DNA of 64,000 bases from Bradyrhizobium diazoefficiens (GTDB taxonomy: Bacteria > Pseudomonadota > Alphaproteobacteria > Rhizobiales > Xanthobacteraceae), in contig NZ_CP067041.1 of assembly GCF_016599855.1 (NCBI RefSeq), positions 248,001-312,000 on the forward strand. Direction: 5' to 3'. Position numbers and translations under genes: made by a program. Positions 29,873 through 38,725 of the stretch are shown one piece after another (the first letter of the stretch is position 1; each line of letters opens with the position of its first letter). The notes beneath the pieces are model-generated. The model did no database searches. It was not told the origin of the DNA and was given only the letters and a program-made list of their open reading frames with translations.

Positions 29873-31567
29873 CTAGCGCCCAATGCTGCTTCCCGCTGCG
29901 GTCGCAACCACCGGCAGGACTTCGCTCGTCGCGCGGTCCGGCGTCTCTTCCTTCCAGCGCACCGAACCGAACGGCCGCTCCAGCATGCGGCGGATCCGCA
30001 CCGGCTCGGGACCGATATGGAAATCGATCGCCTGCTGGTGCAGCGCGCGTTCGGACTGGGTCGAACGGTTGCGCTGACGCAGATAGTCGAACCAGGTGGG
30101 GCAGTGATAGCGCTCGGTCCACAATTCGGGATCGGCGATGTCGCGCGCGATCGACCAGCCATAGGCGCCGTTGCGCTGCCGGGAGAACTGCACGTCCTGC
30201 ATCACGTTGTGGAAGGCGCGCGCGTTCTCCTGGCCGACGCGATATTCGATCTCGACCACCAGCGGGCCGCTGCGTCCGGTCAGCGACAGCTTGACTTCAG
30301 GATCGGCCAGAACCTCGGCATCCTCGTTGCGGGCGCCGACGCGCGGCATCGCGAGCCAGACTCCCAGGAGCGGCGAGACCAGCATCAGGCCGGCCGCCGT
30401 CAGCAGCGCGACCTCGACACCGGCATAGTCGGTGAGATGGCCCCAGCCCCAGGCGCCGATGGCAATGCCGCCGGAAATCGAGGCCTGGAATGCGGCGAGC
30501 GATCGTCCGGCGACCCAGCGCGGCGCCGAGAGCTGCACGCCGATATTGAACAGCGCCACCGCGGCCATCCAGACCGCCCCGGCGAGCACCAGCGCGGCCG
30601 CGGTCAGCACTGGTTCGCTCGACAGCGCAAGCGCCGCCATCGCAAACGCCATCGAGATCGTGCAGGCGCGGATCGCCGCCTCGCCGCTCATGCGCTTGCG
30701 CAGCTCGTGGATATTAAGCGCGCCGATCACGGCGCCCATCCCGAAGGCCCCCAGCATGATGCCGTAGGTCTGCGCGCCGCCATGCAGGAGGTCGCGCGCG
30801 ACCAGCGGCATCAGCGCCATGATCGCACCGCCGATCAGGCCCATCACCAGCGTGCGCAACAGCACGATCTTGATCGGCGGCGAATTGGTGATGTAGCGAA
30901 AGCCGGAGACCATGGCGCGGTTGAGCTTTTCCCGCGGCAGGCGCGACGGCTCGGTGGTCCGCTTCCAGAGCAGCAGCACCACCAGCAGCGGCAGATAGAG
31001 GATCGCGTTGCAGGCGAATGCCGCGACTGCGCCGGCTGCGGCAACGACGACGCCGCCGACGGCGGGGCCGAAGCTGCGCGCGATGTTATAGCTGATGCCG
31101 TTCAGCGCCACCGCTGACGGCAGCGCGTCCGGCGGCACCTGCTCGCTCACCGAGGACTGCCAGGCCGGTCCGAACAGCGCATTGCCGCTGCCGACGACGA
31201 AGCAGAACGCCAGCAGCGATTCCGGGGCGATGAGCTTCAGTCCGGCCAGGATCGTGAGCGCAGTCGCGCCGATCAGCGCGATCATGAGTGCGATCAAGGT
31301 CACGATGCGACGGTCGTACATGTCGGCGATCGCGCCGGCCGGCATCGAGATCAGCATTATCGGCAGCATCAGGGCGGTCTGCACCAGCGCCACCTTGTCG
31401 GCGGAGGCGGCCATCTGCGTCATCGCCCAGGCCGCGCCCACGCCCTGGATCAGGAGGCCGAGATTGGAGAGCAGGCTGGCGAGCCAGATGCGCCGAAACA
31501 CCGTATACCGCAATGGTGCCGCGATGCCGTCGGTGGAACGTCTCTGACGGTTCGTCTGCTCGGTCAT
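29873..31567 (-). CDS. MFS exporter with C-terminal dimeric alpha-beta barrel-like domain
   Basis: The 564-residue protein has a 12-helix MFS core (about residues 20-405) of the EntS/transmembrane secretion effector type (motif ADMYDRRIV after TM2, GSGNALFGPAWQSSVSEQVP) and a C-terminal cytoplasmic domain of about 130 residues (LVVEIEYRVGQENARAFHNV, NGAYGWSIARDIADP, ERYHCPTWFDYLRQ). This is the usual arrangement of the PF05977 family; the tail resembles an ABM-type fold. EntS exports enterobactin; the substrate here is unknown. The ATG at 31567 has AAGGGG close upstream; a TTG four codons earlier was rejected. Confidence 0.88.
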   Translation of the reverse strand: MTEQTNRQRRSTDGIAAPLRYTVFRRIWLASLLSNLGLLIQGVGAAWAMTQMAASADKVALVQTALMLPIMLISMPAGAIADMYDRRIVTLIALMIALIGATALTILAGLKLIAPESLLAFCFVVGSGNALFGPAWQSSVSEQVPPDALPSAVALNGISYNIARSFGPAVGGVVVAAAGAVAAFACNAILYLPLLVVLLLWKRTTEPSRLPREKLNRAMVSGFRYITNSPPIKIVLLRTLVMGLIGGAIMALMPLVARDLLHGGAQTYGIMLGAFGMGAVIGALNIHELRKRMSGEAAIRACTISMAFAMAALALSSEPVLTAAALVLAGAVWMAAVALFNIGVQLSAPRWVAGRSLAAFQASISGGIAIGAWGWGHLTDYAGVEVALLTAAGLMLVSPLLGVWLAMPRVGARNEDAEVLADPEVKLSLTGRSGPLVVEIEYRVGQENARAFHNVMQDVQFSRQRNGAYGWSIARDIADPELWTERYHCPTWFDYLRQRNRSTQSERALHQQAIDFHIGPEPVRIRRMLERPFGSVRWKEETPDRATSEVLPVVATAAGSSIGR

Positions 31568-31703
31568 ATCCCCTTCCAACTCGTCTGGCAGAAACGGCTT
31601 CCATGATTCCGGCAGGCTCAGTGATGCCTGCGAAAGTCCTTCGCTGTCCAGTGGTTAGGCCGCTATAAGCGGTGCAAGACGTGGTTTTACCGGGGAGGAA
31701 CAG

Positions 31704-33074
31704 ATGAAACTGTCACGACGGACGATCCTGCAAGGTGTGGCTAGCGTTCCCTTCGCGGTTGCGAGCTTCCGGATGGAGGCGCTGGCGCAAACGCCGTCCG
31801 CGGCCCAAAGCACCGAAGTGCCGCCGATCCTGTTCGTCCACGGCAATGGCGATTACGACGCGCTCTGGACGACAACGCTGTGGCGGATGGAGTCCAACGG
31901 CATCGCGCGTGACCGCATGATGGCGATCAATTTCACCAATCCCACCGCGCGCACCGACGATACGGTCGAGCAGGCCAACCGCTCCTCGACTGAGGATCAG
32001 CGCCGCGAGCTTGCGGCCGCCATCGCCGAGTTGAAACGCCGCACCGGGGCGGCGCGCGTGGCGCTGGTCGGCAATTCGCGCGGCGGCTATTCCATCCGCA
32101 ACGTCATCAAGAACGGAGGGGGCGGCGATGTCAGCCACGCGGTCCTGTGCGGCACGCCCAATCACGGCGTGTTTGCGCTCGATGACCTGCTTGGCAGCGA
32201 GTTCAATGGACGCGGCGCCTTCCTGCGCGGCTTGAACGACGGCGACAGCGAGGTGACGCCGGGCACAGCTTTCCTTACCCTGCGCAGTGACGGCATGGAC
32301 AAATATGCACAGCCCGATGGCCGCTTCATCGGCAAGCCGGGCGTGCCGACCAATGTCACCGCCGAGGGGCCGGAACTGAAAGGCGCTACCAATCTCGTGC
32401 TTGGCACCATTGATCATCGTGAGACCGCATATCACCCGCGCGCCTTCCGCGAGATCTACAAGTTCATCGCCGGCCGCGAGCCCGCGCGCATCGCGATCAC
32501 GCCGGAGCGGGCGGTCCGCCTCAGCGGATTGGTCACGGGCGCGGCGGACGGCGCGCCGACCAACCGTCCGGTGGCGGGGGCGGTGGTGGAGATCCATCAT
32601 GTCGACCGCGAGAGCGGGGAGCGCAGGGGCGATGCGATGTACCGCGCGACGACGGGCGCCGACGGCCGCTGGGGGCCGGCCGAGGTCGATCCTGCCGCGC
32701 CGCTCGAGATCGTCCTGACCTCGCCGGACGCCCCGACCACGCACTTCTACCGCTCGCCGTTCCCGCGCTCTTCCGACGTCGTGCATTTGCGCGCCGCGCG
32801 CCCATTCGCTGCGGCGGACAAGGATGCCGGTGCGGTCGTGATCATGTCGCGGCCGCGCGGCTATTTCGGGCTGCCGCGCGACATCGTCCTGTTCGATGGC
32901 CAACAGCCCGCCGACGTTCATCCGGGCGTGCCGACGGATGCGACAGCAACCCTGCGTCTTCCGGCGAGCGAGGTCGGGCGTAACGTCGTGGCCCAGTTCA
33001 ACGAAGAACGAATTGTGGCACGCGCCTGGCCGGCGTCCGAGAACAGGATTGCGGTTGCCGAACTGACTTATTAG
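31704..33074 (+). CDS. Tat-exported alpha/beta hydrolase (lipase-like)
   Basis: The 456-residue protein begins with a twin-arginine signal (KLSRRTILQGVASVPFAVAS). An alpha/beta hydrolase domain (about 40-255) has the oxyanion turn ILFVHGNGDYDALW and nucleophile elbow GNSRGG; CGTPNHGV and DHRETAYHP supply likely acid/His positions. A beta-rich C-terminal part (about 270-456) contains a segment like carboxypeptidase-regulatory/transthyretin domains (LSGLVTGAADG ... GRWGPAEVDP). An esterase acting in the periplasm or outside is likely; substrate unknown. GGGAGG precedes the ATG. P450 and cyclase genes follow in the same direction. Confidence 0.82.
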   Translation: MKLSRRTILQGVASVPFAVASFRMEALAQTPSAAQSTEVPPILFVHGNGDYDALWTTTLWRMESNGIARDRMMAINFTNPTARTDDTVEQANRSSTEDQRRELAAAIAELKRRTGAARVALVGNSRGGYSIRNVIKNGGGGDVSHAVLCGTPNHGVFALDDLLGSEFNGRGAFLRGLNDGDSEVTPGTAFLTLRSDGMDKYAQPDGRFIGKPGVPTNVTAEGPELKGATNLVLGTIDHRETAYHPRAFREIYKFIAGREPARIAITPERAVRLSGLVTGAADGAPTNRPVAGAVVEIHHVDRESGERRGDAMYRATTGADGRWGPAEVDPAAPLEIVLTSPDAPTTHFYRSPFPRSSDVVHLRAARPFAAADKDAGAVVIMSRPRGYFGLPRDIVLFDGQQPADVHPGVPTDATATLRLPASEVGRNVVAQFNEERIVARAWPASENRIAVAELTY

Positions 33075-33107
33075 CTATTGCTTGCGCCAGATCTGCGGAA
33101 GCGAGCC

Positions 33108-34475
33108 ATGAACATCGCCAGCGTGCATCGGCCCATTATCCCCCCGACCCCACCGCGCGCGCCGGACAATTTGTCGTTCTTCGGCCGGCTTGCGGTGATC
33201 AGGCAGAACATGATCGCGACCTGGGGGCAGCGCGCCTATGAGGAAGAGATCATCCAGGGCCGCTTCTTCCTGCACAAGAGTTTCATCCTGAACCAGCCGG
33301 ACGCAATCCGGCACGTGCTGCTCAGCAACTACGAAAACTACACCCGGACGCCGGCCGGCATCCGCATGCTGCGCCCGGTGCTTGGCGAAGGCCTCCTGCT
33401 CGCCGAGGGCCATGCTTGGACGTTTCAGCGGCGCACGCTCTCGCCGGCGTTCACGCCGCGCGCCACCGCCAATCTCGTCACGCACATGACGGCGGTGCTC
33501 GACGAGACCATCGCGAAGCTCGATGGGCGCACGAATGAGCCGGTCGACCTGCGCGAGATCATGCAGCGGATGACGCTGGAGATCGCCGGGCGCACGATGT
33601 TCTCGTTCGGCATGGACAGGCACGGTGCGACCTTGCGCAACTTCGTCATGGAATATGGCGAGCGGCTCGGGCGGGCCTACTTCCTCGACATGGTGCTGCC
33701 GGTGTCCTGGCCGACGCCGATGGACCGCGCCCGCGCCCGCTTCCGCACGCGCTGGACCGCATTCGTCGCGATGCTGATCGCCGAGCGGCGCGCTGCAGGC
33801 AAGAAGGACGGCGCGCCGCCGCGCGATCTGTTCGATCTCATGGACGAGGCACGCGATCCTGAAACCGGCAAGAGCTTTTCGGACGCGCAGCTCGTCGACG
33901 AAGTCGCGACCATGATCCTGGCAGGTCATGAGACGACTGCGACGGCGCTGTTCTGGGCGCTCTATCTGCTTGCGCTCGATCCCGACACGCAGGAGGAGGT
34001 GGCTTCCGAGACAAGCGGCGAGCATCTCGACAGCATCGCCGATATCGACCGGCAAAAATTCACCCGCGCCGTAATCGACGAGACCATGCGGCTCTATCCG
34101 CCGGCGTTTCTGATTGCGCGGGCGGCGCGTGACAAGGACAATGTGGCCGGCGCTGCGGTCAGCAAGGGCGACATCATCATGATCGCGCCTTGGCTGCTGC
34201 ACCGGCACGAGAAGCTGTGGGACCAGCCGAACGCGTTCATTCCAAAACGCTTCATGTCGAAAGAGCCGCCTGACCGCTTCGCTTATCTGCCGTTCGGCGC
34301 GGGCCCGCGCGTCTGCATCGGTGCGCCGTTCGCGCAAACCGAGGCCGTGCTGGCGCTGGCGCGACTGATCGGCGCGTTCCGCGTCGAGCTGGCGGACACT
34401 GTTCCGGTCATTCCGTATGGCGTCGTCACGACTCAGCCGGACCACTCACCCATGTTCCGTATCACGCGCCGGTGA
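33108..34475 (+). CDS. Cytochrome P450
   Basis: The 455-residue soluble P450 shows all family hallmarks: I-helix AGHETTATA (272-280), the E-x-x-R pair ETMR (325-328), and the heme loop FGAGPRVCIGAPFA with Cys403 as thiolate ligand. The overall sequence is closer to the class of CYP4/CYP102-like fatty-acid P450s than to short bacterial terpene P450s (inference from motif spacing). No ferredoxin or reductase gene is adjacent, so redox partners are encoded elsewhere. The ATG at 33108 has GGAAG 7 nt upstream. It lies 33 nt after the hydrolase gene. Confidence 0.95.
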   Translation: MNIASVHRPIIPPTPPRAPDNLSFFGRLAVIRQNMIATWGQRAYEEEIIQGRFFLHKSFILNQPDAIRHVLLSNYENYTRTPAGIRMLRPVLGEGLLLAEGHAWTFQRRTLSPAFTPRATANLVTHMTAVLDETIAKLDGRTNEPVDLREIMQRMTLEIAGRTMFSFGMDRHGATLRNFVMEYGERLGRAYFLDMVLPVSWPTPMDRARARFRTRWTAFVAMLIAERRAAGKKDGAPPRDLFDLMDEARDPETGKSFSDAQLVDEVATMILAGHETTATALFWALYLLALDPDTQEEVASETSGEHLDSIADIDRQKFTRAVIDETMRLYPPAFLIARAARDKDNVAGAAVSKGDIIMIAPWLLHRHEKLWDQPNAFIPKRFMSKEPPDRFAYLPFGAGPRVCIGAPFAQTEAVLALARLIGAFRVELADTVPVIPYGVVTTQPDHSPMFRITRR

Positions 34476-34525
34476 CGGGCGGTCGTCTCACCGCCGGCGT
34501 GATCCAACCCAGATAGAGTTGCGCC

Positions 34526-35935
34526 ATGAGCGACATCCAGTCCCAGTTTTCCGTTCTGAAGCAGACCGCCGATCCCGTTGTCGTCCAGGCCATCGCCGAG
34601 CTGATCGCCAATGGGCAGGATCGCGACCTCAACCGCATCAATGCACTGGATTTTGCCGATCGTACCGGGCTCGATCAGGAGAAGGTCATTTCCGGATTCC
34701 TGCATGCCTCGCGGCTCGGTCTGTTCGACATGAGCTGGAACGTGCTGTGCCCCGGCTGCGGCGGGGTTTTGGGCGCGCACACGACGCTGAAATCGCTGAA
34801 GCACGAGGACTACAATTGCGCGCTCTGTGCAGCTGGATACGAGGCCTCCGTCGATGAGATGGTCGAGGTGGCCTTTACCGTCAGTCCGCGGGTCCGCCGC
34901 ATCGGTGCTCACGATCCCGACACCTTGCCGATCTGGGAGTATGTGCGGCAGATGTTCTGGAGCTCCGGTGTCGACATCAACGAGGAGGCGTTTTCGCGCC
35001 TGATCAACGAAGTGACGCTCGAAGCACTGGAATTGCCTGCCGGCGAGAAGGCGATCCTGTCGCTGAAGCTGCCCAGCCAGTTCATCATCGTCTTCGAGCC
35101 GGTCACCCATTCCGCCCATTTCCTGGATGTGCAGGGTGAGCCGACGAGCGAACGCCAGCAGCTTTCGATCATGTTCAACAAACTTGAGGCGCCTACGGGA
35201 ACCACCGTGATGCGCCCGGGGCCACTGCGCCTCACACTCGAGAATCAATCGGATAATCGTGTATTGCCCTCGGTCTGGATAGCAGCCGACGCGTTGCACG
35301 AGATGATCGGCAAGCGCAAGCCAATCCTGACTGCCAAGCGGATGCTGTCCAATCAGACGTTCCGCGACGTCTTCAAGGCCGACAATCTCAATGTCGACCA
35401 GCGATTGAAGATCACGTCGCTGACCTTCCTGTTCACCGACCTGAAGGGGTCGACGGCGCTGTACGAGCGGGTCGGCGATCTCAGTGCCTTTGACCTCGTC
35501 CGCGCGCACTTTCGTGCGCTGCTCGAGATCATTGCCGCCGAGAAAGGCGCCGTCGTGAAGACGATCGGCGATGCCGTCATGGCGACCTTCATCAGGCCTG
35601 AGCACGCGATTACCGCGGGGTTGCGCATGCGTGCGGCCATGGATGAATTGAACAAGCAGCGCGGCGCCAACGATCTCGTTCTCAAGATCGGCATCCACGA
35701 AGGTCCGTGTCTCGCGGTGATGCTCAACGAGCGGCAGGATTATTTCGGCCAGACCGTCAACATCGCGGCGCGCGTGCAGAGCCTCTCGACGGCGCAGGAG
35801 ATTCACATCACCGGCCCGGTGCTGGACGCGCCGGCGGTCGCCGAAGTCCTGAAGCAGCGCGAGATCAGGCCGATTCAGAAACAGGCCGCGCTGCGCGGGA
35901 TCGCCGACAAGATGGTGGTGTACGAGATTCCGTGA
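34526..35935 (+). CDS. DUF5939 and class III cyclase domain protein
   Basis: The 469-residue protein has an N-terminal DUF5939-type part (about 1-290) and a C-terminal class III cyclase domain (about 296-465) with metal Asp in FLFTDLKGSTAL (Asp305) and TIGDAVMATF (Asp349). The N-terminal part contains four cysteines in a zinc-knuckle pattern: CPGC at 75-78 and CALC at 98-101. No membrane segment is seen, so it is a soluble cyclase whose regulatory input may involve metal or redox state. cAMP is the likely product. It lies 50 nt after the P450 gene. Confidence 0.9.
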   Translation: MSDIQSQFSVLKQTADPVVVQAIAELIANGQDRDLNRINALDFADRTGLDQEKVISGFLHASRLGLFDMSWNVLCPGCGGVLGAHTTLKSLKHEDYNCALCAAGYEASVDEMVEVAFTVSPRVRRIGAHDPDTLPIWEYVRQMFWSSGVDINEEAFSRLINEVTLEALELPAGEKAILSLKLPSQFIIVFEPVTHSAHFLDVQGEPTSERQQLSIMFNKLEAPTGTTVMRPGPLRLTLENQSDNRVLPSVWIAADALHEMIGKRKPILTAKRMLSNQTFRDVFKADNLNVDQRLKITSLTFLFTDLKGSTALYERVGDLSAFDLVRAHFRALLEIIAAEKGAVVKTIGDAVMATFIRPEHAITAGLRMRAAMDELNKQRGANDLVLKIGIHEGPCLAVMLNERQDYFGQTVNIAARVQSLSTAQEIHITGPVLDAPAVAEVLKQREIRPIQKQAALRGIADKMVVYEIP

Positions 35936-35965
35936 GCTTGTGGGCCGGGCCGCTGCCTCAAGTTC

Positions 35966-36051
35966 CGTCATTGCGAGCGCAGCGAAGCAATCCAGAATCT
36001 CTCCGCGGAAAGATTCTGGATTTGCTTCGTCGCAAGAGCTCCTCGCAATGA
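35966..36051. repeat. Palindromic repeat of the B family, copy B1
   Basis: The left part reads CGTCATTGCGAGCGCAGCGA, then AGCAATCCAG; the right part is a degraded reverse complement ending CTCGCAATGA. An inner pair AGAATCT/AGATTCT surrounds CTCCGCGGAA. It follows the cyclase stop by 31 nt. Confidence 0.75.
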
Positions 36052-36198
36052 GGGGGGGCGAATTAGGCCGCCCAGATTGCGAAAAGGTAATGCGGCGCGC
36101 GGAACTGACGCACGTTGCGCTGGTTGAGATTCCCGCTCATATAATGGCTTGTAGCGGCCGCGCTTCCCTTGCGGCGTCATCGATTTCGGTAGGATCTT

Positions 36199-36687
36199 AT
36201 GCTCGACGGCCTGCGCCAATTCATCGCTGACATTGTTGCTCCCCAAGCCCAGGACCGCGCCTTCGGCGAGAGCGATTATCGGCTGGCGGCGACCGCTCTG
36301 CTGATCCACGTGGTCTCGCTGGACGGCCAGCCGACGGCCGCCGAGCAGAGCAAGCTGCACAATCTGATCGAAAGCCATTTCAAGCTGGATCGGGGCACGG
36401 CCGACCGGTTGATCGCGGATGCGACTCAGGTTGAGGGCGAGGCGGTCGACCTCTATCACTTCACCAGTGTCATCATGCGCTCGCTCGACGAAGAGGGCCG
36501 CAAGCGCATTGTCCAGATGATGTGGGAGCTGGTCTATGCCGATGGCCAGGTCACCGAGTTCGAGGACAACGTGGTCTGGCGTGCTTCCGATTTGCTCGGG
36601 ATTTCCCAGCGCGACCGCATCGATCTGAAGCACGCGGTCGCGGAGCGCGCCGGCGGTCAGGTCAAGGACAGCGCGGTCGGCGGGTGA
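36199..36687 (+). CDS. TerB-like domain protein (COG4103)
   Basis: The 162-residue all-helical protein matches the stand-alone TerB family: YRLAATALLIHVVSLDGQPT, then KLHNLIESHFKLD and the second half VQMMWELVYADGQVTEFEDN, each with acidic residues after the helix as in TerB metal sites. Although named for tellurite resistance, these chromosomal single-domain proteins are widespread and of unknown role; no ter genes are near. It has no signal peptide. A terminator follows. Confidence 0.85.
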   Translation: MLDGLRQFIADIVAPQAQDRAFGESDYRLAATALLIHVVSLDGQPTAAEQSKLHNLIESHFKLDRGTADRLIADATQVEGEAVDLYHFTSVIMRSLDEEGRKRIVQMMWELVYADGQVTEFEDNVVWRASDLLGISQRDRIDLKHAVAERAGGQVKDSAVGG

Positions 36688-36765
36688 GTTCTCGCCAACA
36701 CGGAGTGTGCAGGTTGTATGGACCACATGACGAAACTTTAATGTAGCCGCCGGACCTCCCCATTT

Positions 36766-36795
36766 CCGGATTCCCCTGTAAATCCGGTGTTTTCT
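36766..36795 (+). terminator. Rho-independent terminator after the TerB-like gene
   Basis: CCGGATT (36766-36772) pairs with AATCCGG (36781-36787), with an 8-nt loop, followed by TGTTTTCT. It lies about 80 nt after the stop. Confidence 0.6.
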
Positions 36796-36914
36796 CCGCT
36801 CCCTGTTGCCCGCTCAAGCCGCCATGCCGCCGGCGCCGCTTGCTTGTCGCGCGCGGGCTATGCTCCAGTTCCGTCGTTCCGGGACCAAAAACGTCAATTC
36901 AAGAGATTGCGATC

Positions 36915-37694
36915 GTGGCTGAGCGGGTAACGTTGATCACCGGTGCGTCGGCGGGCATCGGCACGGAGCTGGCGCGTGTGTTTGCCGCGAATGGACATCG
37001 GCTCGCCCTGACGGCGCGGCGTGCGGACCGGCTCGAGGCGCTCGCGAACGAGCTCGCCGCCAAATGCGGCAAGAAGCCGATCGTGATCGCCTGCGATCTC
37101 CAGCAAGCCGATGCCGGCGAAAGGATCGCGGCCGCGCTCGCTGCCCAAGACGTCGAGCTCGACAATCTCGTCAACAATGCCGGCTTCGGCGTGTTCGGCG
37201 ATGCCATCGAGCGCGATCGCGACGAGCAGGTCGGCATCGTCGACGTCAACGTCCGGGCGCTGACCGATCTGTCGCTGCGCTTTGCCGATCAGCTCGTCAG
37301 GAACAAGGGTGGCCTTCTCAATGTCGGCTCCGTCGCGGGCTTCCTGCCCGGTCCCGGCATGGCCGTGTATTACGCGTCCAAGGCCTATGTGATCTCGCTG
37401 ACCGAGGCGTTGCGCGCCGAGCTCGCACCGCGCGGCGTTCGTGTCACCGTGCTCTGTCCGGGTCCGGTGCGGACCGAATTCCAGGCGCGCGCCGGCGTCG
37501 GTTCCGGGCATGATATGGCCCTTCTCAATGTCTCTGCCGCCGATGTTGCACGCGACGCCTATCGCGGCCTGATGGCGAACAGACGGGCCGTGCTGCCAGG
37601 CCTCGGCATCAAGATCGTACCGTTTGCGCTGCGTTTTCTCCCGCGTGACTTCATCCTGTTTGCCACCAGCCGGTTCCAGCGGCGAAGGCACTGA
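36915..37694 (+). CDS. Short-chain dehydrogenase/reductase
   Basis: The 259-residue protein is a classical SDR: NAD(P) motif TGASAGIGTELARVFA, Arg-rich start ALTARRADRLEAL, NNAGFGVFGD, and the active site SVAGFLPGPG then YYASKAYV with Tyr-x-x-x-Lys. The tail has a membrane-associating-looking stretch (IKIVPFALRFLPRDFILF), as in the DltE-like/17-beta-HSD12-like group, so it may act on lipids. The GTG at 36915 is the start because the SDR fold begins right after it; the open frame continues 25 codons upward without homology. Confidence 0.9.
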   Translation: MAERVTLITGASAGIGTELARVFAANGHRLALTARRADRLEALANELAAKCGKKPIVIACDLQQADAGERIAAALAAQDVELDNLVNNAGFGVFGDAIERDRDEQVGIVDVNVRALTDLSLRFADQLVRNKGGLLNVGSVAGFLPGPGMAVYYASKAYVISLTEALRAELAPRGVRVTVLCPGPVRTEFQARAGVGSGHDMALLNVSAADVARDAYRGLMANRRAVLPGLGIKIVPFALRFLPRDFILFATSRFQRRRH

Positions 37695-37818
37695 AGCAAG
37701 CGCGAAGCCCCGTAGTGGCCCGGAGCTTGCTTCACTATCATGTGTGCGCGAACTCACACGATGTTAACCATCGCTTAGCTATGCTGGCGGCTTGAACCGA
37801 TAGCACTCGCAAAAGGCC

Positions 37819-38613
37819 ATGTCGTTTCGGACGAACAGGTTTGGTGGCGCAGAAGTGGTGCCCTTCCCGAGAAGGACACCGAGCGCGGCCGCCCCCGAAT
37901 CCCTTCTGCCGGTTCTGATCGTCCTGCACCAGGAATCCTCGACACCCGGCCGCGTCGGTAATGCGCTGCGCGCGCTCGGCCATCGCCTCGACATCCGCAG
38001 GCCGCGCTTCGGCGATCCTTTGCCTGACACGCTCGACCGGCACGCTGGCGTCGTGATCTTCGGCGGCCCGATGAGTGCCAATGATTCGGATGACTACATC
38101 CGCCGCGAGATCGACTGGATCGAAATTCCACTCCGCGAACAGCGACCGTTCCTCGGCATCTGCCTCGGCGCCCAGATGCTGGCGATGCAGCTCGGCGCAC
38201 GCGTCGCGCCGCATGCAGAGGCGTTGACCCAGATCGGCTATTATCCGATCCGCCCGACTGCAGCGGGCCGCGCGCTCTGCCCGGACTGGCCGGCGCAGGT
38301 CTATCACTGGCATCGCGAAGGATTTGAGCTGCCGGTCAGTGCCGAATTACTTGCAGAAGGCGACGATTTTCCGGTCCAGGCGTTCCGCGCCGGCAATTCC
38401 TTCGGCGTGCAGTTTCATCCTGACGTGACCTACGCGATGATGCATTGCTGGACCACGCGCGGCTATGACGGCCTCAGCGCGCCCGGTGCGCGCGAGCGGC
38501 ATCATCATTTCGCCGATCGCGCCGTCTACGATGTTGCGGAGCGCGCCTGGCTCGAGCATTTCATCGACGGCTGGCTGGCGCGCCGGCCGCTGCTGGCGCA
38601 AGCCGCCGAGTGA
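37819..38613 (+). CDS. Class I glutamine amidotransferase (stand-alone)
   Basis: The 264-residue protein is a single GATase-1 domain: FGGPMSANDSDDY, nucleophile Cys in GICLGAQMLA, and the His in VQFHPDVT. The third member of the triad is normally Glu (FHPE); here it reads Asp. Domains like this with no partner synthase occur in the GMP-synthase-like and YfeJ-like groups; the acceptor is unknown. An N-terminal extension of about 25 residues precedes the domain. It stands alone between an SDR and an enoyl-CoA hydratase gene. Confidence 0.85.
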   Translation: MSFRTNRFGGAEVVPFPRRTPSAAAPESLLPVLIVLHQESSTPGRVGNALRALGHRLDIRRPRFGDPLPDTLDRHAGVVIFGGPMSANDSDDYIRREIDWIEIPLREQRPFLGICLGAQMLAMQLGARVAPHAEALTQIGYYPIRPTAAGRALCPDWPAQVYHWHREGFELPVSAELLAEGDDFPVQAFRAGNSFGVQFHPDVTYAMMHCWTTRGYDGLSAPGARERHHHFADRAVYDVAERAWLEHFIDGWLARRPLLAQAAE

Positions 38614-38725
38614 TCGCGCCTTCGGGCAAGGCCTTGACGCAAGTCCTTGCCTCATTCCTGAATATGCTAGGTTCGCTCGCAACGAGCGCGCGCGAACGCG
38701 TGCCGGCGAACAAAGGGAGAGCGCG

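Noticed and set aside
36199..36687. Tellurite resistance
   Set aside because: The TerB-like domain stands alone without terZ/C/D genes; the name is historical and no resistance role can be claimed.
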